Shown here: positions 52,598-64,000 of the stretch, piece by piece
How the letters are laid out: every line of letters begins with the position of its first letter
How positions within the stretch are numbered: the first letter of the stretch is position 1
DNA from: Auanema rhodensis
Taxonomy: Eukaryota > Nematoda > Chromadorea > Rhabditida > Rhabditidae
Length of the DNA stretch: 64,000 nucleotides
Assembly (NCBI GenBank): GCA_964057225.1
Contig: OZ059899.1
Span: 868,001 to 932,000, forward strand
Direction: 5' to 3'
Made by a program: the position numbers and the translations under genes
The notes under the pieces: model-generated
Told to the model about the DNA's origin: nothing
Databases searched by the model: none
The model's input: only the letters and a program-made list of their open reading frames with translations

Positions 52598-55405
52598 ATG
52601 TTTTTAGATTCCGTTTTTCAAAGCAAAGACGATGGACAATGTTATTCAACGAAAAAAATAATTCTTCAGGGTGAAAATCGAGGATATAAGTGGGAACTTA
52701 TATCAGTTGATATCTCGGTGCTTTTTTAAGCTAGCGCAAAACTGATAACACAGATCGACGCAGCTTAAAAATCCGCATCGAATGCACTATACTATATTGA
52801 GAAACGCTTAATACAAAAATTAGTTATGATCGTTTGAAAAATGATGCATTAGTGTATGTTGAGTTTCCATGTACACTCAACATTGCTTCCAAAAACATTT
52901 TGACAAAAATTTTTTCGAAAAATTTCAAAATAATTTAGCAAAAAGTAGATGTTTTTAGATTCCGTTTTTCAAGGCAAAGACGATGGACAATGTTATTCAA
53001 CGAAAAAATTAATTCTTCAGGGTGAAAATCGAGGATATAAGTGTGAACTTATATCAGTTGATATCTCGGTGCTTTTTTAAGCTAGCGCAAATCTGATAAC
53101 ACAGATCGACGCAGCTTAAAAATCCGCATCGAATGCACTATACTACATTGAGAAACGCTTAATACAAAAATTAGTTATGATCGTTTGAAAAATGATGCAT
53201 TAGTGTATGTTGAGTTTCCATGTACACTCAACATTGCTTCCAAAAACATTTTGACAAAAATTTTTTCGAAAAATTTCAAAATAATTTAGCAAAAAGTAGA
53301 TGTTTTTAGATTCCGTTTTTCAAGGCAAAGACGATGAACAATGTTATTCAACGAAAGAAATAATTCTTCAGGGTGAAAATCGAGGATATAAGTGTGAACT
53401 TATATCAGTTGATATCTCGGTGCTTTTTTAAGCTAGCGCAAATCTGATAACACAGATCGACGCAGCTTAAAAATCCGCATCGAATGCACTATACTACATT
53501 GAGAAACGCTTAATACAAAAATTAGTTATGATCGTTTGAAAAATGATGCATTAGTGTATGTTGAGTTTCCATGTACACTCAACATTGCTTCCAAAAACAT
53601 TTTGACAAAAATTTTTTCGAAAAATTTCAAAATAATTTAGCAAAAAGTAGATGTTTTTAGATTCCGTTTTTCAAAGCAAAGACGATGGACAATGTTATTC
53701 AACGAAAAAAATAATTCTTCAGGGTGAAAATCGAGGATATAAGTGTGAACTTATATCAGTTGATATCTCGGTGCATTTTCAAGCTAGCGCAAATCTGATA
53801 ACACAGATCGACGCAGCTCAAAAATCCGCATCGAATGCACCATACTACATTGAGAAACGCTTAATACAAAAATTAGTTATGATCGTTTGAAAAATGATGC
53901 ATTAGTGTATGTTGAGTTTCCATGTACACTCAACATTGCTTCCAAAAACATTTTGACAAAAATTTTTTCGAAAAATTTCAAAATAATTTAGCAAAAAGTA
54001 GATGTTTTTAGATTCCGTTTTTTAAGGCAAAGACGATGGACAATGTTATTAAACGAAAAAATTATTTCTTCAGGGTGAAAATCGAGGATATAAGTGTGAA
54101 CTTATATCAGTTGATATCTCGGTGCATTTTTAAGCTAGCGCAAATCTGATAACACAGATCGACGCAGCTTAAAAATCCGCATCGAATGCACTATACTACA
54201 TTGAGAAACGCTTAATACAAAAATTAGTTATGATCGTTTGAAAAATGATGCATTAGTGTATGTTGAGTTTCCATGTACACTCAACATTGCTTCCAAAAAC
54301 ATTTTGACAAAAATTTTTTCGAAAAATTTCAAAATAATTTAGCAAAAAGTAGATGTTTTTAGATTCCGTTTTTCAAAGCAAAGACGATGGACAATGTTAT
54401 TCAACGAAAAAAATAATTCTTCAGGGTGAAAATCGAGGATATAAGTGTGAACTTATATCAGTTGATATCTCGGTGCATTTTCAAGCTAGCGCAAATCTGA
54501 TAACACAGATCGACGCAGCTCAAAAATCCGCATCGAATGCACCATACTACATTGAGAAACGCTTAATACAAAAATTAGTTATGATCGTTTGAAAAATGAT
54601 GCATTAGTGTATGTTGAGTTTCCATGTACACTCAACATTGCTTCCAAAAACATTTTGACAAAAATTTTTTCGAAAAATTTCAAAATAATTTAGCAAAAAG
54701 TAGATGTTTTTAGATTCCGTTTTTTAAGGCAAAGACGATGGACAATGTTATTAAACGAAAAAATTATTTCTTCAGGGTGAAAATCGAGGATATAAGTGTG
54801 AACTTATATCAGTTGATATCTCGGTGCATTTTTAAGCTAGCGCAAATCTGATAACACAGATCGACGCAGCTTAAAAATCCGCATCGAATGCACTATACTA
54901 CATTGAGAAACGCTTAATACAAAAATTAGTTATGATCGTTTGAAAAATGATGCATTAGTGTATGTTGAGTTTCCATGTACACTCAATATTGCTTCCAAAA
55001 ACATTTTGACAAAATTTTTTTCGAAAAATTTCAAGATAATTTAGCAAAAAGTAGATGTTTTTAGATTCCATTTTTCAAGGCAAAGACGATAGACAATGTT
55101 ATTCAACGAAAAAATTAATTCTTCAGGGTGAAAATCGAGGATATATGTGTGAACTTATATCAGTTGATATCTCGGTGCTTTTTTAAGCTAGCGCAAATCT
55201 GATAACACATATCGACGCAGCTTAAAAATCCGCATCGAATGCACTATACTACATTGAGAAACGCTTAATACAAAAATTAGTTATGATCGTTTGAAAAATG
55301 ATGCATTAGTGTATGTTGAGTTTCCATGTACACTCAACATTGCTTCCAAAAACATTTTGACAAAAATTTTTTCGAAAAATTTCAAAATAATTTAGCAAAA
55401 AGTAG
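52598..55405 (+). repeat. Start of the derived subfamily; 702-bp dimer in two copies
   Basis: Units are 52598 (Q with TATATTGAG), 52949, 53300 (private CGAAAGAAAT), then the dimer 53651/54002 repeated as 54353/54704, then 55055. The dimer's first unit has an open frame with CCA at codon 63, GCAAA-preceding A25, and AAAAAATAATT. Its second has TTTTTTAAGGC, TTAAACG and TTATTTC. Unit 55055 introduces CCATTTTTC, GATAGAC and ACATATCG. The frame-bearing units differ from those of 1-41 kb at codons 9, 21 and 63. Confidence 0.83.
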
Positions 55406-56809
55406 ATGTTTTTAGATTCCGTTTTTCAAAGCAAAGACGATGGACAATGTTATTCAACGAAAAAAATAATTCTTCAGGGTGAAAATCGAGGATATAAGTG
55501 GGAACTTATATCAGTTGATATCTCGGTGCTTTTTTAAGCTAGCGCAAAACTGATAACACAGATCGACGCAGCTTAAAAATCCGCATCGAATGCACTATAC
55601 TATATTGAGAAACGCTTAATACAAAAATTAGTTATGATCGTTTGAAAAATGATGCATTAGTGTATGTTGAGTTTCCATGTACACTCAACATTGCTTCCAA
55701 AAACATTTTGACAAAAATTTTTTCGAAAAATTTCAAAATAATTTAGCAAAAAGTAGATGTTTTTAGATTCCGTTTTTCAAGGCAAAGACGATGGACAATG
55801 TTATTCAACGAAAAAATTAATTCTTCAGGGTGAAAATCGAGGATATAAGTGGGAACTTATATCAGTTGATATCTCGGTGCTTTTTTAAGCTAGCGCAAAA
55901 CTGATAACACAGATCGACGCAGCTTAAAAATCCGCATCGAATGCACTATACTACATTGAGAAACGCTTAATACAAAAATTAGTTATGATCGTTTGAAAAA
56001 TGATGCATTAGTGTATGTTGAGTTTCCATGTACACTCAACATTGCTTCCAAAAACATTTTGACAAAAATTTTTTCGAAAAATTTCAAAATAATTTAGCGA
56101 AAAGTAGATGTTTTTAGATTCCTTTTTTCAAGGCAAAGACGATGGACAATGTTATTCAACGAAAAAATTAATTCTTCAGGGTGAAAATCGAGGATATATG
56201 TGTGAACTCATATCAGTTGATATCTCGGTGCATTTTTAAGCTAGCGCAAATCTGATAACACAGATCGACGCAGCTCAACAATCCGCATCGAATGCACTAT
56301 ACTACATTGAGAAACGCTTAATACAAAAATTAGTTATGATCGTTTGAAAAATGATGCATTAGTGTATGTTGAGTTTCCATGTACACTCAACATTGCTTCC
56401 AAAAACATTTTGACAAAAATTTTTTCGAAAAATTTCAAGATAATTTAGCAAAAAGTAGATGTTTTTAGATTCCGTTTTTCAAGGCAAAGACGATGGACAA
56501 TGTTATTCAACGAAAAAATTAATTCTTCAGGGTGAAAATTGAGGATATAAGTGTGAACTTATATCAGTTGATATCTCGGTGCATTTTCAAGCTAGCGCAA
56601 ATCTGATAACACAGATCGACGCAGCTCAAAAATCCGCATCGAATGCACTATACTACATTAAGAAACGCTTAATACAAAAATTAGTTATGATCGTTTGAAA
56701 AATGATGCATTAGTGTATGTTGAGTTTCCATGTACACTCAACATTGCTTCCAAAAACATTTTGACAAAAATTTTTTCGAAAAATTTCAAGATAATTTAGC
56801 AAAAAGTAG
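55406..56809 (+). repeat. Fourth Q-R-T-P copy (1,404 bp) within the derived subfamily
   Basis: This follows 51194-52597 at offset 4,212 (12 monomers), including the TATATTGAG change in Q near 55602 and the GCGAAAAG before T near 56098. It shows that the derived subfamily and the Q-R-T-P domain are interleaved by exchange. Confidence 0.82.
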
Positions 56810-57096
56810 ATGTTTTTAGATTCCGTTTTTCAAGGCAAAGACGATGGACAATGTTATTCAACGAAAAAATTAATTCTTCAGGGTGAAAATTGAGGATATA
56901 AGTGTGAACTTATATCAGTTGATATCTCGGTGCATTTTCAAGCTAGCGCAAATCTGATAACACAGATCGACGCAGCTCAAAAATCCGCATCGAATGCACT
57001 ATACTACATTAAGAAACGCTTAATACAAAAATTAGTTATGATCGTTTGAAAAATGATGCATTAGTGTATGTTGAGTTTCCATGTAGCAAAAAGTAG
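56810..57096 (+). repeat. 287-bp monomer with a 64-bp deletion
   Basis: A second tandem P-type unit breaks at position 276 (57085) and resumes at position 341, removing 277-340. A TA dinucleotide is shared at both ends. The lost part includes the right arm of the 259-286 dyad, the whole A/T-tract region and the TTCGAA palindrome. This is the only monomer in the window lacking them. The next ATG is at 57097. Confidence 0.92.
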
Positions 57097-59553
57097 ATGT
57101 TTTTAGATTCCGTTTTTCAAAGCAAAGACGATGGACAATGTTATTCAACGAAAAAAATAATTCTTCAGGGTGAAAATCGAGGATATAAGTGGGAACTTAT
57201 ATCAGTTGATATCTCGGTGCTTTTTTAAGCTAGCGCAAAACTGATAACACAGATCGACGCAGCTTAAAAATCCGCATCGAATGCACTATACTATATTGAG
57301 AAACGCTTAATACAAAAATTAGTTATGATCGTTTGAAAAATGATGCATTAGTGTATGTTGAGTTTCCATGTACACTCAACATTGCTTCCAAAAACATTTT
57401 GACAAAAATGTTTTCGAAAAATTTCAAAATAATTTAGCAAAAAGTAGATGTTTTTAGATTCCGTTTTTCAAGGCAAAGACGATGGACAATGTTATTCAAC
57501 GAAAAAATTAATTCTTCAGGGTGAAAATCGAGGATATAAGTGTGAACTTATATCAGTTGATATCTCGGTGCTTTTTTAAGCTAGCGCAAATCTGATAACA
57601 CAGATCGACGCAGCTTAAAAATCCGCATCGAATGCACTATACTACATTGAGAAACGCTTAATACAAAAATTAGTTATGATCGTTTGAAAAATGATGCATT
57701 AGTGTATGTTGAGTTTCCATGTACACTCAACATTGCTTCCAAAAACATTTTGACAAAAATTTTTTCGAAAAATTTCAAAATAATTTAGCAAAAAGTAGAT
57801 GTTTTTAGATTCCGTTTTTCAAGGCAAAGACGATGAACAATGTTATTCAACGAAAGAAATAATTCTTCAGGGTGAAAATCGAGGATATAAGTGTGAACTT
57901 ATATCAGTTGATATCTCGGTGCTTTTTTAAGCTAGCGCAAATCTGATAACACAGATCGACGCAGCTTAAAAATCCGCATCGAATGCACTATACTACATTG
58001 AGAAACGCTTAATACAAAAATTAGTTATGATCGTTTGAAAAATGATGCATTAGTGTATGTTGAGTTTCCATGTACACTCAACATTGCTTCCAAAAACATT
58101 TTGACAAAAATTTTTTCGAAAAATTTCAAAATAATTTAGCAAAAAGTAGATGTTTTTAGATTCCGTTTTTCAAAGCAAAGACGATGGACAATGTTATTCA
58201 ACGAAAAAAATAATTCTTCAGGGTGAAAATCGAGGATATAAGTGTGAACTTATATCAGTTGATATCTCGGTGCATTTTCAAGCTAGCGCAAATCTGATAA
58301 CACAGATCGACGCAGCTCAAAAATCCGCATCGAATGCACCATACTACATTGAGAAACGCTTAATACAAAAATTAGTTATGATCGTTTGAAAAATGATGCA
58401 TTAGTGTATGTTGAGTTTCCATGTACACTCAACATTGCTTCCAAAAACATTTTGACAAAAATTTTTTCGAAAAATTTCAAAATAATTTAGCAAAAAGTAG
58501 ATGTTTTTAGATTCCGTTTTTTAAGGCAAAGACGATGGACAATGTTATTAAACGAAAAAATTATTTCTTCAGGGTGAAAATCGAGGATATAAGTGTGAAC
58601 TTATATCAGTTGATATCTCGGTGCATTTTTAAGCTAGCGCAAATCTGATAACACAGATCGACGCAGCTTAAAAATCCGCATCGAATGCACTATACTACAT
58701 TGAGAAACGCTTAATACAAAAATTAGTTATGATCGTTTGAAAAATGATGCATTAGTGTATGTTGAGTTTCCATGTACACTCAATATTGCTTCCAAAAACA
58801 TTTTGACAAAATTTTTTTCGAAAAATTTCAAGATAATTTAGCAAAAAGTAGATGTTTTTAGATTCCATTTTTCAAGGCAAAGACGATAGACAATGTTATT
58901 CAACGAAAAAATTAATTCTTCAGGGTGAAAATCGAGGATATATGTGTGAACTTATATCAGTTGATATCTCGGTGCTTTTTTAAGCTAGCGCAAATCTGAT
59001 AACACATATCGACGCAGCTTAAAAATCCGCATCGAATGCACTATACTACATTGAGAAACGCTTAATACAAAAATTAGTTATGATCGTTTGAAAAATGATG
59101 CATTAGTGTATGTTGAGTTTCCATGTACACTCAACATTGCTTCCAAAAACATTTTGACAAAAATTTTTTCGAAAAATTTCAAAATAATTTAGCAAAAAGT
59201 AGATGTTTTTAGATTCCGTTTTTCAAGGCAAAGACGATGAACAATGTTATTCAACGAAAAAAATAATTCTTCAGGGTGAAAATCGAGGATATAAGTGTGA
59301 ACTTATATCAGTTGATATCTCGGTGCTTTTTTAAGCTAGCGCAAATCTGATAACACAGATCGACGCAGCTTAAAAATCCGCATCGAATGCACTATACTAC
59401 ATTGAGAAACGCTTAATACAAAAATTAGTTATGATCGTTTGAAAAATGATGCATTAGTGTATGTTGAGTTTCCATGTACACTCAACATTGCTTCCAAAAA
59501 CATTTTGACAAAAATTTTTTCGAAAAATTTCAAAATAATTTAGCAAAAAGTAG
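57097..59553 (+). repeat. 1,755-bp repeat of 52598-54352 plus following units
   Basis: 57097-58851 matches 52598-54352 at offset 4,499 (13 monomers minus the 64-bp deletion), with the same TATATTGAG, CGAAAGAAAT, CCA at codon 63 and TTTTTTAAGGC variants. One difference noticed is AAAATGTTTTCG near 57410. 58852-59202 then matches 55055-55405. 59203 is a GATGAAC unit. Confidence 0.83.
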
Positions 59554-62500
59554 ATGTTTTTAGATTCCGTTTTTCAAAGCAAAGACGATGGACAATGTTA
59601 TTCAACGAAAAAAATAATTCTTCAGGGTGAAAATCGAGGATATAAGTGTGAACTTATATCAGTTGATATCTCGGTGCATTTTCAAGCTAGCGCAAATCTG
59701 ATAACACAGATCGACGCAGCTCAAAAATCCGCATCGAATGCACCATACTACATTGAGAAACGCTTAATACAAAAATTAGTTATGATCGTTTGAAAAATGA
59801 TGCATTAGTGTATGTTGAGTTTCCATGTACACTCAACATTGCTTCCAAAAACATTTTGACAAAAATTTTTTCGAAAAATTTCAAAATAATTTAGCAAAAA
59901 GTAGATGTTTTTAGATTCCGTTTTTCAAAGCAAAGACGATGGACAATGTTATTCAACGAAAAAAATAATTCTTCAGGGTGAAAATCGAGGATATATGTGT
60001 GAACTCATATCAGTTGATATCTCGGTGCATTTTTAAGCTAGCGCAAATCTGATAACACAGATCGACGCAACTCAACAATCCGCATCGAATGCACTATACT
60101 ACATTGAGAAACGCTTAATACAAAAATTAGTTATGATCGTTTGAAAAATGATGCATTAGTGTATGTTGAGTTTCCATGTACACTCAATATTGCTTCCAAA
60201 AACATTTTGACAAAATTTTTTTCGAAAAATTTCAAGATAATTTAGCAAAAAGTAGATGTTTTTAGATTCCATTTTTCAAGGCAAAGACGATAGACAATGT
60301 TATTCAACGAAAAAATTAATTCTTCAGGGTGAAAATCGAGGATATGAGTGTGAACTTATATCAGTTGATATCTCGGTGCATTTTTAAGCTAGCGCAAATC
60401 TGATAACACAGATCGACGCAGCTTAAAAATCCGCATCGAATGCACTATACTACATTGAGAAACGCTTAATACAAAAATTAGTTATGATCGTTTGAAAAAT
60501 GATGCATTAGTGTATGTTGAGTTTCCATGTACACTCAACATTGCTTCCAAAAACATTTTGACAAAAATTTTTTCGAAAAATTTCAAAATAATTTAGCAAA
60601 AAGTAGATGTTTTTAGATTCCTTTTTTCAAGGCAAAGACGATGGACAATGTTATTCAACGAAAAAATTAATTCTTCAGGGTGAAAATCGAGGATATAAGT
60701 GTGAACTTATATCAGTTGATATCTCGGTGCTTTTTTAAGCTAGCGCAAATCTGATAACACATATCGACGCAGCTTAAAAATCCGCATCGAATGCACTATA
60801 CTACATTGAGAAACGCTTAATACAAAAATTAGTTATGATCGTTTGAAAAATGATGCATTAGTGTATGTTGAGTTTCCATGTACACTCAACATTGCTTCCA
60901 AAAACATTTTGACAAAAATTTTTTCGAAAAATTTCAAAATAATTTAGCAAAAAGTAGATGTTTTTAGATTCCGTTTTTCAAGGCAAAGACGATGAACAAT
61001 TTTATTCAACGAAAAAAATAATTCTTCAGGGTGAAAATCGAGGATATAAGTGTGAACTTATATCAGTTGATATCTCGGTGCTTTTTTAAGCTAGCGCAAA
61101 TCTGATAACACATATCGACGCAGCTTAAAAATCCGCATCGAATGCACTATACTACATTGAGAAACGCTTAATACAAAAATTAGTTATGATCGTTTGAAAA
61201 ATGATGCATTAGTGTATGTTGAGTTTCCATGTACACTCAACATTGCTTCCAAAAACATTTTGACAAAAATTTTTTCGAAAAATTTCAAAATAATTTAGCA
61301 AAAAGTAGATGTTTTTAGATTCCGTTTTTCAAGGCAAAGACGATGAACAATGTTATTCAACGAAAAAAATAATTCTTCAGGGTGAAAATCGAGGATATAA
61401 GTGTGAACTTATATCAGTTGATATCTCGGTGCTTTTTTAAGCTAGCGCAAATCTGATAACACAGATCGACGCAGCTTAAAAATCCGCATCGAATGCACTA
61501 TACTACATTGAGAAACGCTTAATACAAAAATTAGTTATGATCGTTTGAAAAATGATGCATTAGTGTATGTTGAGTTTCCATGTACACTCAATATTGCTTC
61601 CAAAAACATTTTGACAAAATTTTTTTCGAAAAATTTCAAGATAATTTAGCAAAAAGTAGATGTTTTTAGATTCCATTTTTCAAGGCAAAGACGATAGACA
61701 ATGTTATTCAACGAAAAAATTAATTCTTCAGGGTGAAAATCGAGGATATGAGTGTGAACTTATATCAGTTGATATCTCGGTGCATTTTTAAGCTAGCGCA
61801 AATCTGATAACACAGATCGACGCAGCTTAAAAATCCGCATCGAATGCACTATACTACATTGAGAAACGCTTAATACAAAAATTAGTTATGATCGTTTGAA
61901 AAATGATGCATTAGTGTATGTTGAGTTTCCATGTACACTCAACATTGCTTCCAAAAACATTTTGACAAAAATTTTTTCGAAAAATTTCAAAATAATTTAG
62001 CAAAAAGTAGATGTTTTTAGATTTCTTTTTTCAAGGCAAAGACGATGGACAATGTTATTCAACGAAAAAATTAATTCTTCAGGGTGAAAATCGAGGATAT
62101 AAGTGTGAACTTATATCAGTTGATATCTCGGTGCTTTTTTAAGCTAGCGCAAATCTGATAACACATATCGACGCAGCTTAAAAATCCGCATCGAATGCAC
62201 TATACTACATTGAGAAACGCTTAATACAAAAATTAGTTATGATCGTTTGAAAAATGATGCATTAGTGTATGTTGAGTTTCCATGTACACTCAACATTGCT
62301 TCCAAAAACATTTTGACAAAAATTTTTTCGAAAAATTTCAAAATAATTTAGCAAAAAGTAGATGTTTTTAGATTCCGTTTTTCAAGGCAAAGACGATGAA
62401 CAATTTTATTCAACGAAAAAAATAATTCTTCAGGGTGAAAATCGAGGATATAAGTGTGAACTTATATCAGTTGATATCTCGGTGCTTTTTTAAGCTAGCG

Positions 62501-63765
62501 CAAATCTGATAACACATATCGACGCAGCTTAAAAATCCGCATCGAATGCACTATACTACATTGAGAAACGCTTAATACAAAAATTAGTTATGATCGTTTG
62601 AAAAATGATGCATTAGTGTATGTTGAGTTTCCATGTACACTCAACATTGCTTCCAAAAACATTTTGACAAAAATTTTTTCGAAAAATTTCAAAATAATTT
62701 AGCAAAAAGTAGATGTTTTTAGATTCCGTTTTTCAAGGCAAAGACGATGAACAATGTTATTCAACGAAAAAAATAATTCTTCAGGGTGAAAATCGAGGAT
62801 ATAAGTGTGAACTTATATCAGTTGATATCTCGGTGCTTTTTTAAGCTAGCGCAAATCTGATAACACAGATCGACGCAGCTTAAAAATCCGCATCGAATGC
62901 ACTATACTACATTGAGAAACGCTTAATACAAAAATTAGTTATGATCGTTTGAAAAATGATGCATTAGTGTATGTTGAGTTTCCATGTACACTCAACATTG
63001 CTTCCAAAAACATTTTGACAAAAATTTTTTCGAAAAATTTCGAATTAATTTAGCAAAAAGTAGATGTTTTTAGATTCCGTTTTTCAAAGCAAAGACGATG
63101 GACAATGTTATTCAACGAAAAAAATAATTCTTCAGGGTGAAAATCGAGGATATAAGTGTGAACTTATATCAGTTGATATCTCGGTGCATTTTCAAGCTAG
63201 CGCAAATCTGACAACACAGATCGACGCAGCTCAAAAATCCGCATCGAATGCACCATACTACATTGAGAAACGCTTAATACAAAAATTAGTTATGATCGTT
63301 TGAAAAATGATGCATTAGTGTATGTTGAGTTTCCATGTACACTCAACATTGCTTCCAAAAACATTTTGACAAAAATTTTTTCGAAAAATTTCAAAATAAT
63401 TTAGCAAAAAGTAGATGTTTTTAGATTCCGTTTTTCAAAGCAAAGACGATGGACAATGTTATTCAACGAAAAAAATAATTCTTCAGGGTGAAAATCGAGG
63501 ATATATGTGTGAACTCATATCAGTTGATATCTCGGTGCATTTTTAAGCTAGCGCAAATCTGATAACACAGATCGACGCAACTCAACAATCCGCATCGAAT
63601 GCACTATACTACATTGAGAAACGCTTAATACAAAAATTAGTTATGATCGTTTGAAAAATGATGCATTAGTGTATGTTGAGTTTCCATGTACACTCAATAT
63701 TGCTTCCAAAAACATTTTGACAAAATTTTTTTCGAAAAATTTCAAGATAATTTAGCAAAAAGTAG
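59554..63765 (+). repeat. Nested repeats: 4-monomer unit twice inside a 3,510-bp period
   Basis: 60256-61659 (GATAGAC/TATGAGTG unit, T16 unit, GATGAACAATTTT unit, GATGAAC unit) repeats as 61660-63063, with TTTCTTTTTT at about 62022 as the noticed difference. The pair 59554/59905 before it recurs as 63064/63415 after it, and 63766 begins the GATAGAC unit again, so the larger period is 3,510 bp. 63064 has private changes (TTCGAATTAATT just upstream near 63039, CTGACAACAC near 63209). Confidence 0.83.
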
Positions 63766-64000
63766 ATGTTTTTAGATTCCATTTTTCAAGGCAAAGACGA
63801 TAGACAATGTTATTCAACGAAAAAATTAATTCTTCAGGGTGAAAATCGAGGATATGAGTGTGAACTTATATCAGTTGATATCTCGGTGCATTTTTAAGCT
63901 AGCGCAAATCTGATAACACAGATCGACGCAGCTTAAAAATCCGCATCGAATGCACTATACTACATTGAGAAACGCTTAATACAAAAATTAGTTATGATCG
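63766..64000 (+). repeat. Partial monomer at the window end; array continues
   Basis: This GATAGAC/TATGAGTG unit is cut by the window edge at position 235. Nothing suggests that the array ends here. Confidence 0.95.

Larger units (their letters stand above)
1..64000. repeat. 351-bp satellite DNA array filling the window
   Basis: The ATGTTTTTAGATT motif recurs every 351 bp from end to end, on the + strand except in three inverted blocks. One copy counted by hand (601-960) is about 32% G+C. Each monomer carries one GCTAGC near positions 133-138, one TTCGAA-centred palindrome near 314-325 and an ATGCAT near 244-253. Variant sites that define monomer types are position 16 (G/T/A), 25 (G/A), 37 and 38 (G/A), 61 (T/A), 82 (C/T), 96 (T/G), 125 (A/T), 130 (C/T), 144 (T/A), 169 (C/T), 172 (A/C), 202 (G/A), 331-332 (A/G) and 343 (G/A). 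Exceptional lengths are 352, 350, 349, 429 and 287 bp, plus the truncated copies at the inversions. No stretch over 300 bp lies outside the repeat. Satellite DNA is certain; its chromosomal position is not visible. Confidence 0.99.

Noticed and set aside
1-64000. CRISPR array or other prokaryotic repeat system
   Set aside because: The repeat unit is 351 bp and fills the period completely; there are no short repeats with unique spacers and no cas-like genes.
1-64000. CENP-B box in the monomer
   Set aside because: The canonical box needs TTCG followed by a CGGG core; the monomer has TTCGAA and CGGTG but no CGGG in the consensus or in the variants I read.
1-64000. tRNA, 5S rRNA or other polymerase III promoter elements within the monomer
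   Set aside because: No B-box-like GGTTCGANNCC or cloverleaf-forming sequence was found; TCGAGG at positions 81-86 is only a partial resemblance.
1-64000. Telomeric repeats or an array end
   Set aside because: No TTAGG, TTAGGG or similar short tandem repeat was seen on either strand; the array enters and leaves the window mid-monomer.

Overview
The whole 64 kb window is one uninterrupted satellite-DNA array. It is built from an AT-rich monomer (about 68% A+T, counted by hand on one copy) with a basic period of 351 bp, giving about 182 monomers. I found no single-copy DNA, no gene I would defend, no transposon, no RNA gene, no telomere repeat and no CRISPR array. A eukaryotic heterochromatic (pericentromeric, centromeric or subtelomeric) array is by far the best reading. 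I cannot name the species from sequence alone. The AT-rich monomer with no CpG depletion would fit an insect or other invertebrate, but that is a weak inference. In all entries, monomer position 1 is the A of the recurring motif ATGTTTTTAGATT (for example at 607), and 351 is the last base before the next such ATG.

Layout. 1-1104: three forward monomers, the last truncated. 1105-2431: an inverted block. 2432-8097: forward monomers of mixed types. 8098-10132: a 2 kb block called S here, whose right part equals 1-1017. 10073-12878: a 4-monomer higher-order repeat (HOR) in two copies. 12879-15820: a patch with many private variants. About 15820-17852: S again. 17940-19266: the inverted block again. 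From 16836 to about 27075 everything is a near-identical second copy of 1-10240 (offset 16,835). About 25320-28830: a 1,756 bp tandem duplication carrying S. 28811-30137: a third copy of the inverted block. 31460-38128: a 10-monomer and a 9-monomer version of one HOR. 37778-45148: short 2-, 3- and 1-monomer amplifications. 45149-52597: a 4-monomer HOR family (types Q-R-T-P, defined below), interrupted by a 429 bp composite monomer. 52598-64000: a distinct subfamily marked by a CTA to CCA change and other variants, with 702, 1,404, 1,755 and 3,510 bp repeats.

Biology suggested by the sequence. The array shows nested unequal exchange at many scales, plus one foldback-type inversion that arose inside the satellite and was then carried to three places by larger duplications. 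The inverted block makes two long inverted repeats with its flanks: 306 bp arms and a 108 bp spacer, and about 913 bp arms and a 70 bp spacer. These could form long hairpin RNA if transcribed, or be hot spots for rearrangement. A 79-codon reading frame is open in 43 of about 182 monomers. It behaves like a chance frame of the repeat: it is repeatedly broken by the same three C-to-T stops, and nearly all variation in it changes amino acids.

Limits. All comparisons were made by eye. Identity statements mean that I saw no difference, or only those listed, not that an alignment was computed. Arrays like this are also prone to misassembly, so the largest duplications need long-read confirmation.
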